Assembly: GCF_937900395.1 (NCBI RefSeq)
Contig: NZ_CALCDX010000004.1
Coordinates: forward strand, 1-5,997
Direction: 5' to 3'
DNA: 5,997 nucleotides
From: an uncultured Caulobacter sp.
GTDB lineage: Bacteria; Pseudomonadota; Alphaproteobacteria; Caulobacterales; Caulobacteraceae
Shown here: piece by piece, positions 1-4,770 of the stretch
Layout of the letters: every line of letters begins with the position of its first letter
How positions within the stretch are numbered: position 1 is the stretch's first letter
Made by a program: the position numbers and the translations under genes
Notes under the pieces: generated by a model
Database searches by the model: none
What the model was told of the DNA's origin: nothing
What the model saw: the letters and a program-made list of their open reading frames with translations, nothing else

Positions 1-1777
1 TGGCCGGGGCGTTCATCAAGAGGTCCTGGCCCTGCTGGTTCAGCGGGAAGGCGATAACCTCGCGGATGGCGACCTGGTCGGCCAGCAGCATGACGATGCG
101 GTCGATGCCGGGCGCCAGACCGCCGTGCGGCGGCGCGCCGTAGCGGAACGCGTTCAGCATGCCGCCAAACTGCTCCTCGACGACTTCCGGGCCGTAACCG
201 GCGATCTCGAAGGCCTTCAGCATGATCTCGGGCTTGTGGTTCCGGATCGCGCCCGAGCACAGCTCGTAGCCGTTGCAGACGATGTCGTACTGGTAGGCGC
301 GGATGGTCAGCGGATCCTGGCCTTCCAGGGCCTCCAGACCGCCTTGCGGCATCGAGAACGGGTTGTGGGAGAAGTCGACCTTCTTCTCGTCCTCATTCCA
401 CTCGAACATCGGGAAGTCGACGATCCAGCAGAACTTGAACTGGTTCTCGTCGACCAGCTTCAGCTCCGTGCCGACGCGCGTGCGGGCCAGGCCCGCGAAC
501 TTGGCGAACACGGCCGGGTCGCCAGCCACGAAGAACGCGGCGTCGCCGGCGCCAAGGCCCAGCGACTCCATCAGGGCTTGGGTCGGCTCGCCCAGGTTCT
601 TGGCGATCGGGCCGCCCCAGCCGCCCTGGTCTTCCGACCAGAAGACGTAGCCGAGGCCCGGTTGGCCTTCGCCCTGGGCCCAGCTGTTCATGCGGTCGCA
701 GAAGGCGCGGCTGCCGCCGGTCGGCGCCGGGATCGCCCACACCTGGTTCTTGGCGTCCGCGCCCAGGATCTTGGCGAACAGGCCAAAGCCGCCGTCGCGG
801 AAGTGCTCCGAGACGTTCTGCATCTTGATCGGGTTGCGCAGGTCCGGCTTGTCGCTGCCGTACCAGGCCATCGACTGGGCGTAGGTCAGGCGCTCGAAGC
901 CCTTGTGCTCGAACGTCGCGCCGAAGTCGTTGGTGAAGGTGTGAGTCTCGCTGATCGGCGAGACGCGACGGCCATTGCCGAATTCCTCGAAGACGCCGTG
1001 CATCACCGGCTCAATGGCCGCGAACACGTCTTCCTGGGTGACGAAGCTCATCTCGACGTCGAGCTGGTAGAATTCCAGCGAACGGTCGGCGCGCAGGTCC
1101 TCGTCGCGGAAGCACGGGGCGATCTGGAAGTAGCGGTCGAAGCCCGAGACCATCAGCAGCTGCTTGAACTGCTGCGGCGCCTGCGGAAGCGCATAGAACT
1201 TCTCCGGATGCATCCGCGAGGGCACCAGGAAGTCGCGCGCGCCTTCCGGCGAGCTGGCCGTCAGGATCGGCGTCTGGAACTCGTTGAAGCCCTGGGCGAA
1301 CATGCGGTTGCGGATCGACTGGATCACGCGCGAGCGCAGGACGATGTTCTTGTGCAGCGTCTCGCGACGCAGGTCGAGATAGCGGTGCTTGAGGCGGATC
1401 TCTTCCGGATAGTCCGGCTCGCCGAAGACCGGCAGCGGCAGCTCGGCGGCTTCGCTCAGCACCTCGACGGCCGAGACGCGGATCTCGATCTCGCCGGTCG
1501 GGAGGTTGGGGTTCACCACGCTGGCGTCGCGGGCGATGACCTCGCCGTCGACCCGGATCACGCTCTCGGCGCGCAAGCGCTCGACCACGTTGAAGCCCGG
1601 CGTTTCGGGGTGCAGGACCAGCTGGGTCAGACCGTAGTGGTCGCGCAGGTCGATAAAGACCAGACCGCCGTGATCGCGCTTGCGATGGATCCAGCCCGAC
1701 AGGCGCACCGAGGAACCGGTGTCGGAAGCGCGAAGAGCGCCGCAGTTATGGGTGCGATAGGCGTGCATCGAGGTCAT
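1..1777 (-). CDS. aspS: Aspartyl-tRNA synthetase, class IIb (3' end cut off by window edge)
   Basis: Attaches aspartate to tRNA-Asp in the cytoplasm using ATP. From the ATG at 1777 on the minus strand, 592 codons are readable and the gene runs off the left edge; AspRS proteins of this type are about 600 residues, so only some 10-20 are missing. Seen in order: an N-terminal OB-fold anticodon-binding domain (about residues 5-110, beginning HAYRTHNCGALR), class II motif 1 around QTPILT followed by SSPEGARDFLVPSR, motif 2 FRDEDLRADR at 223-232, YGSDKPDLR from 306, a bacterial-type GAD insertion domain (about 320-430), and motif 3 GGLAPGIDR at 552-560 with the ATP-binding Arg560. A second in-frame ATG at 1768 (starting MHAYRTH) is an equally plausible start; neither has a clear Shine-Dalgarno. 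His36, in RKRDHGGL, lies where discriminating enzymes such as that of E. coli carry Leu, so the enzyme may also charge tRNA-Asn (inference). It lies downstream of tpiA on the same strand but probably has its own promoter. Confidence 0.97.
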   Translation of the reverse strand, partial: MTSMHAYRTHNCGALRASDTGSSVRLSGWIHRKRDHGGLVFIDLRDHYGLTQLVLHPETPGFNVVERLRAESVIRVDGEVIARDASVVNPNLPTGEIEIRVSAVEVLSEAAELPLPVFGEPDYPEEIRLKHRYLDLRRETLHKNIVLRSRVIQSIRNRMFAQGFNEFQTPILTASSPEGARDFLVPSRMHPEKFYALPQAPQQFKQLLMVSGFDRYFQIAPCFRDEDLRADRSLEFYQLDVEMSFVTQEDVFAAIEPVMHGVFEEFGNGRRVSPISETHTFTNDFGATFEHKGFERLTYAQSMAWYGSDKPDLRNPIKMQNVSEHFRDGGFGLFAKILGADAKNQVWAIPAPTGGSRAFCDRMNSWAQGEGQPGLGYVFWSEDQGGWGGPIAKNLGEPTQALMESLGLGAGDAAFFVAGDPAVFAKFAGLARTRVGTELKLVDENQFKFCWIVDFPMFEWNEDEKKVDFSHNPFSMPQGGLEALEGQDPLTIRAYQYDIVCNGYELCSGAIRNHKPEIMLKAFEIAGYGPEVVEEQFGGMLNAFRYGAPPHGGLAPGIDRIVMLLADQVAIREVIAFPLNQQGQDLLMNAPA

Positions 1778-1813
1778 GAAAGTCTTGAATACGCGGTGAT
1801 TTGCAAGGCGCGG

Positions 1814-1842
1814 TAAGGCGCACGTGGGCGCCGCGATGTCAA
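1814..1842 (-). promoter_or_regulatory. Candidate housekeeping-sigma promoter for aspS
   Basis: On the minus strand a perfect TTGACA (1842-1837) is followed after 17 bases by GCCTTA (1819-1814), a weak -10 that starts with GC as Caulobacter sigma-73 -10 elements (GCTANAWC) often do. Transcription would start near 1806 and leave a leader of about 30 nt before the aspS ATG at 1777. The -35 is convincing and correctly placed, but the -10 is poor, and the spacing fits the E. coli rule better than the shorter Caulobacter one. A GATTC site (GANTC, the CcrM methylation motif) sits two bases upstream of the -35. Confidence 0.45.
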
Positions 1843-1858
1843 GGATTCTGGCCCAGGC

Positions 1859-1894
1859 TCGGGACGAACCGTGCGCTCGCGCGGTTCGTCCCGA
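1859..1894 (-). terminator. Strong hairpin after tpiA, possible terminator without U-tract
   Basis: Perfect 13-bp inverted repeat: TCGGGACGAACCG at 1859-1871 and CGGTTCGTCCCGA at 1882-1894, around a 10-nt loop that can itself form a GCG/CGC inner stem. It starts 13 bases past the tpiA stop codon and ends before the aspS -35 box, which is where a tpiA terminator would sit. On the minus strand the stem is followed by GCCTGGGCC rather than a U-run, so it is not a canonical intrinsic terminator. It could instead act as a U-less terminator, a 3'-end stabiliser or a pause site. The repeat is certain; its function is inferred. Confidence 0.55.
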
Positions 1895-1907
1895 AAGGGT
1901 CTCCGCC

Positions 1908-2669
1908 TCAGGCGGCCTCGATGATCGCCAGGAAATCCTTGGCCTTCAGCGAAGCGCCACCCACCAGGGCCCCGCCGACCTCTGGGGCGGCCAGGATTTC
2001 GGCGGCGTTCTCAGGCTTCACCGAGCCGCCGTACAGGATGGGAACGCCAGCGCCCTGGTCGCCGAACTGCACGACAAGCTCGGCGCGGATGGCCGCGTGC
2101 ATCTCGATGATGTTCTCGACCGACGCGACATGGCCGGTGCCGATGGCCCAGATCGGTTCGTAGGCGACGCTGAAGGCTTGGCCCTTCAGGCTTTGCGGCA
2201 AGGAGTTGCGCAGCTGACCGATGACGAAGCTGACCGCCTCGCCCGCTTGCCGCTGCTCCAGGCTCTCGCCAACGCAGATGATCGGTTCGATGCCGACCGC
2301 CAAGGCCGCACCGACCTTGGCGGCGACCATCTGGCAGGTTTCGCCATGGTCGGTGCGGCGTTCGGAGTGGCCGACGATGACCATGGTCCCGTTCGCGTCG
2401 CCGATCATCTCGGCCGAGATGTCGCCGGTGTGGGCGCCGCTGGCCTTGGCGTGGCAGTCCTGGCCGCCGACCAGGACGGACGAGCCGGCCACGGCCTCGG
2501 CCAGGCGATGCAACAGGGTGGCTGGCGGGAAAATCGCCACGCGGGCGGCGGCGGGGCGCTGATCCAGCGCCGCCGCGACGGCGCGGGCCTCGTCGAGCGC
2601 GGCCGAAAGGCCGTTCATTTTCCAGTTTCCGGCGATCAACGGCCGGGGCGTCGTGCTTGAAAGGGTCAT
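1908..2669 (-). CDS. tpiA: Triosephosphate isomerase
   Basis: Interconverts dihydroxyacetone phosphate and glyceraldehyde 3-phosphate in glycolysis and gluconeogenesis (cytoplasm, normally a dimer). The 253-residue product has the usual family length and is a complete TIM barrel. Visible active-site residues: Asn15 and Lys17 in GNWKMNG, the electrophilic His101 in VIVGHSERR (97-105), the catalytic base Glu171 in AYEPIWAIGTG (169-179, running into the flexible loop 6), and the phosphate-binding YGGSVKPEN (213-221). The frame stays open upstream to an ATG at 2732, but the ATG at 2669 is preferred: it has an AAGAAGG Shine-Dalgarno five bases upstream and places NWKMNG at the normal distance from the N-terminus. 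It ends in TGA at 1910-1908. It is divergent from the foldase gene and upstream of aspS on the same strand, with a hairpin between the two. Nothing is truncated or unusual. Confidence 0.98.
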   Translation of the reverse strand: MTLSSTTPRPLIAGNWKMNGLSAALDEARAVAAALDQRPAAARVAIFPPATLLHRLAEAVAGSSVLVGGQDCHAKASGAHTGDISAEMIGDANGTMVIVGHSERRTDHGETCQMVAAKVGAALAVGIEPIICVGESLEQRQAGEAVSFVIGQLRNSLPQSLKGQAFSVAYEPIWAIGTGHVASVENIIEMHAAIRAELVVQFGDQGAGVPILYGGSVKPENAAEILAAPEVGGALVGGASLKAKDFLAIIEAA

Positions 2670-2674
2670 GAGCG

Positions 2675-2681
2675 CCTTCTT
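2675..2681 (-). promoter_or_regulatory. Ribosome binding site of tpiA
   Basis: AAGAAGG read on the minus strand, five bases before the ATG at 2669. It decides the start of tpiA against the in-frame upstream ATG at 2732, which would add a 21-residue arginine-rich extension with no counterpart in triosephosphate isomerases. Confidence 0.7.
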
Positions 2682-2718
2682 GGGGACACGCTCCCTTGGG
2701 AAGTCAAGCCCGCGCCGC

Positions 2719-2748
2719 TTGCCCCCGCGCATGTGGCTCTACTATACC
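2719..2748 (+). promoter_or_regulatory. Candidate divergent promoter region (foldase-trpE rightward, tpiA leftward)
   Basis: The 139-bp gap between the divergent starts of tpiA and the foldase gene contains ACTATACC (2741-2748), its only AT-rich -10-like element. Rightward, TTGCCC (2719-2724) and TATACC (2743-2748) are 18 bases apart; ACTATACC also partly fits the Caulobacter GCTANAWC -10. This predicts a start near 2755 and a leader of about 54 nt. Leftward, the same bases read TATAGT (2746-2741), five of six matches to TATAAT, with a predicted start near 2734 and a leader of about 65 nt; I see no good -35 for that direction. Placement supports a promoter for at least one gene; the exact elements are inference. 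Confidence 0.45.
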
Positions 2749-2758
2749 CGCTGCTCTC

Positions 2759-2786
2759 GACCGCTTTGCTCGTTGCTTCAGCGGTC
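2759..2786. repeat. Interrupted palindrome in the foldase-gene leader
   Basis: GACCGCT (2759-2765) and its exact reverse complement AGCGGTC (2780-2786) are separated by 14 bases, so the half-site centres are 21 bp apart, about two helical turns. It lies immediately downstream of the candidate -10 and start region and upstream of the foldase Shine-Dalgarno. It could be an operator for a dimeric regulator or a stem-loop in the mRNA leader. Seven-base arms can occur by chance in GC-rich DNA, so the functional reading is weak. Confidence 0.35.
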
Positions 2787-2791
2787 CGACT

Positions 2792-2797
2792 GGAAGG
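2792..2797 (+). promoter_or_regulatory. Likely ribosome binding site of the foldase gene
   Basis: GGAAGG, 11 bases before the ATG at 2809; the spacing is longer than ideal but there is no better candidate. It supports starting the protein at MLAGFRSF rather than at the upstream in-frame ATG at 2653, which would overlap the tpiA start codon and put 52 non-family residues ahead of the membrane anchor. Confidence 0.5.
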
Positions 2798-2808
2798 TTC
2801 TCGCCCTC

Positions 2809-4770
2809 ATGCTCGCCGGTTTCCGCTCCTTCGCCAAATCGCCGTTCGCGGTGCTGCTGTTTGGCCTGCTGATCGTCAGCTTCGCCATCTTTGGCATCAG
2901 CGACGTCTTCAAAGGGCCCCGCGGCTCGGGCGTAATCGACGCCGGCTCGCGCGAGATGTCCGCCCAGGACTTCAAGCTGCGCTTCGACAACTACCGCAAG
3001 GAGATCGAGCGTCGGAACGGCGAAGCCCTGACCCCTGACCAGGCTGTCGAGCGCGGCTTGGACAAGCAGATCGTGCAGGAGCTGGCGCTGCAGGAATCGA
3101 TCGCCGCCGCCATCGCCAAGATGGGCGTCGTTCCCTCGGACAAGCTGATCGCCAAGACCGTCCACGAGCAGATGAGCCAGCTGGCGCCCGGCCAGCGCCC
3201 GTTCGACCCGATCACCGGCAAGTTCGACCCGAAGCTCTACGCCGCCCTCCTGGCGCAGAATAATCTGACACCCCAGTCGTATGAAGCCTCGCTGCGCGAC
3301 GAGATCGCTCAGGGCCACTTCTTCTCCGCGATCGCCGATGGCCTAAAGGCCCCGCGCATCTACGCCGCCCTGCAGGCCGCCTATGGTCTGGAGACCCGCG
3401 ACATCGCCGCCTTCGCCGTCAATCCGGCCTCGGTCGAGAAGCCCGCGCCGCCGACCGACGCGCAGCTGATCGCCTTCATGAAGGAAAACGCTGATCGCCT
3501 GACGCGTCCGGAAACGCGCGTCCTGTCGATCATGCGGGTCAGCGCCCAAGCGTTGGAGCCGACCGTGGCCATCGATCCGGCCGCGGTCCAGAAGGCCTTC
3601 AACTTCCGCAAGGACAGCCTGGCGAAACCCGAAACCCGCTCGCTGATCCAGATCGTCGCGCCGGACGCCAAGACCGCCGCCACGATCTCGCAGCGCCTGG
3701 CCAAGGGCGAAGACCCCGCCACGGTCGCCAAGGCCTTTGGCAAGTCGCCGGTCGCCCTGATCGATAAGCCCAAGTCCGCCCTGCCCGACCGCAAGGTCGC
3801 CGACGCGGCGTTCAGCCTGGCCGCCGGCCAGGTCAGCGGTCCGATCAACGGCGAGCTGGGCGTTTCGGTCGTGAAGGTCACCAAGGTCACGCCGGGCGTG
3901 GTCGCCACGCTCGACAGCGTCCGCCCTCAGATCGAGGCTGAGGTCCGCGCCCAGGCCGCTCAGGCCAAGGCTTACGACCAGACCCAAGCCTACCAGGATG
4001 CTCATGACGCCGGCGCCGATCTCGTCGCCGCGGCCAGCAAGGCCGGCGCGATGGTGGTGACGACGGCGCCGATCACCGCCCAGGGCGCCGACCAGATGGG
4101 GCAGCCAGTGGCGGGCCTCACGCCCGACATGATCAAGACCGCGTTCGGTCTGTCGCAAGGCGGCGAAAGCGACCTGATCGAACTCGGCAAGGGCGAATAC
4201 TACGCCGTGAAGGTTGAGAAGGTGGTCCCGGCCGCCATGCCGCCCCTGGCCGAGATCAAGCCGCAGCTGACCGCGGTTTGGATGGGCCAGGAGATGGGTA
4301 AGCGCCTGAAGGCCAAGGCCGACGAACTGGCCGCGCGCGTCAAGAAAGGCGAATCGTTCGAGGCCGTCGCCGCCGCGGCGCAGTCCAACGTCCAGCGCGT
4401 TCCGGGCCTGTCGCGCCAAAACGCCCAGCAACACATGGGCCTGGGTCCGGCGTTCCTGGGCGCGGCCTTCGACGCCAAGCCCAACGCGGTGTTCACCGCC
4501 CGCGCCGGGCAGCAGGGCGAGGCCTATGTCGTCGCTAAGCTGGAGGCTATCCACGCCGCGCCGACCAACGACGTCGCCCGCTACGCCGTGATCGCCCAGG
4601 CCCAGGCCGCCAACGGCCTGATGCGCGACCTTGGCGAGGCGTCGCGCGCCGCCGCCAAGGCCCAGCTGAAGACCAAGAGCAACCTGACCCTGGCCCGCCA
4701 GGCCATCGGCGTCGACACCGACGCCCTGGCCAAGGCCGAAGCCGCCAAGTCCGGAAAGAAAGCCGACTAA
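2809..4770 (+). CDS. Membrane-anchored SurA/PpiD-like peptidyl-prolyl isomerase family folding factor
   Basis: 653 residues, close to the length of E. coli PpiD (about 620), and the same architecture. A short basic N-terminus is followed by one membrane helix (about 13-31, within SPFAVLLFGLLIVSFAIFG) and the FGISDVF motif typical of this family, so the bulk should lie in the periplasm tethered to the inner membrane. Next comes a helical SurA_N-like chaperone region (about 45-200), then a parvulin-type domain (about 275-363, ETRSLIQIV to KVTKVTPG), then a long C-terminal region rich in Ala, Lys and Gln with two further segments resembling the end of a parvulin domain. The parvulin core lacks the usual GG-D-L-G-W stretch, so isomerase activity is doubtful and a chaperone role more likely (inference). 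Known PpiD proteins work at the Sec translocon exit on newly secreted proteins. The stop codon overlaps trpE by one base, suggesting co-transcription. The symbol ppiD would be reasonable, but orthology is not shown. Confidence 0.9.
   Translation: MLAGFRSFAKSPFAVLLFGLLIVSFAIFGISDVFKGPRGSGVIDAGSREMSAQDFKLRFDNYRKEIERRNGEALTPDQAVERGLDKQIVQELALQESIAAAIAKMGVVPSDKLIAKTVHEQMSQLAPGQRPFDPITGKFDPKLYAALLAQNNLTPQSYEASLRDEIAQGHFFSAIADGLKAPRIYAALQAAYGLETRDIAAFAVNPASVEKPAPPTDAQLIAFMKENADRLTRPETRVLSIMRVSAQALEPTVAIDPAAVQKAFNFRKDSLAKPETRSLIQIVAPDAKTAATISQRLAKGEDPATVAKAFGKSPVALIDKPKSALPDRKVADAAFSLAAGQVSGPINGELGVSVVKVTKVTPGVVATLDSVRPQIEAEVRAQAAQAKAYDQTQAYQDAHDAGADLVAAASKAGAMVVTTAPITAQGADQMGQPVAGLTPDMIKTAFGLSQGGESDLIELGKGEYYAVKVEKVVPAAMPPLAEIKPQLTAVWMGQEMGKRLKAKADELAARVKKGESFEAVAAAAQSNVQRVPGLSRQNAQQHMGLGPAFLGAAFDAKPNAVFTARAGQQGEAYVVAKLEAIHAAPTNDVARYAVIAQAQAANGLMRDLGEASRAAAKAQLKTKSNLTLARQAIGVDTDALAKAEAAKSGKKAD

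Noticed and set aside
125..1816. 563-codon open frame on the plus strand
   Set aside because: It is antisense to aspS along nearly its whole length. Its composition (runs of Leu, Ala, Arg, Val, Glu, Asp, His) is the typical shadow of a GC-rich gene with strong third-position bias, and it has no recognisable domain. The aspS frame carries every class II motif.
1824..2660. 278-codon open frame on the plus strand overlapping tpiA
   Set aside because: Antisense to tpiA, which has all its catalytic motifs. The frame crosses the intergenic hairpin and has only shadow-type composition.
2683..2707. TTGACT (minus strand, about 2706-2701) as the -35 of a tpiA promoter
   Set aside because: At 17 bases the following hexamer is CCCAAG, which is not a -10, and the predicted start would fall almost on the ribosome binding site. 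The TATAGT at 2746-2741 is the better candidate.
2670..2732. 21-residue N-terminal extension of tpiA from the ATG at 2732
   Set aside because: It adds an arginine/lysine-rich tail absent from triosephosphate isomerases, and the ATG at 2669 has a well-spaced Shine-Dalgarno.
2653..2808. 52-residue N-terminal extension of the foldase from an ATG at 2653
   Set aside because: It would overlap the tpiA start codon and cover the likely promoter and palindrome. It shows no resemblance to the family N-terminus and would bury the membrane anchor 65 residues in. The ATG at 2809 has a plausible ribosome binding site.
3343..4554. 403-codon open frame on the minus strand
   Set aside because: Antisense shadow of the foldase gene, with low-complexity Gly/Leu/Arg/Asp composition and no family resemblance.
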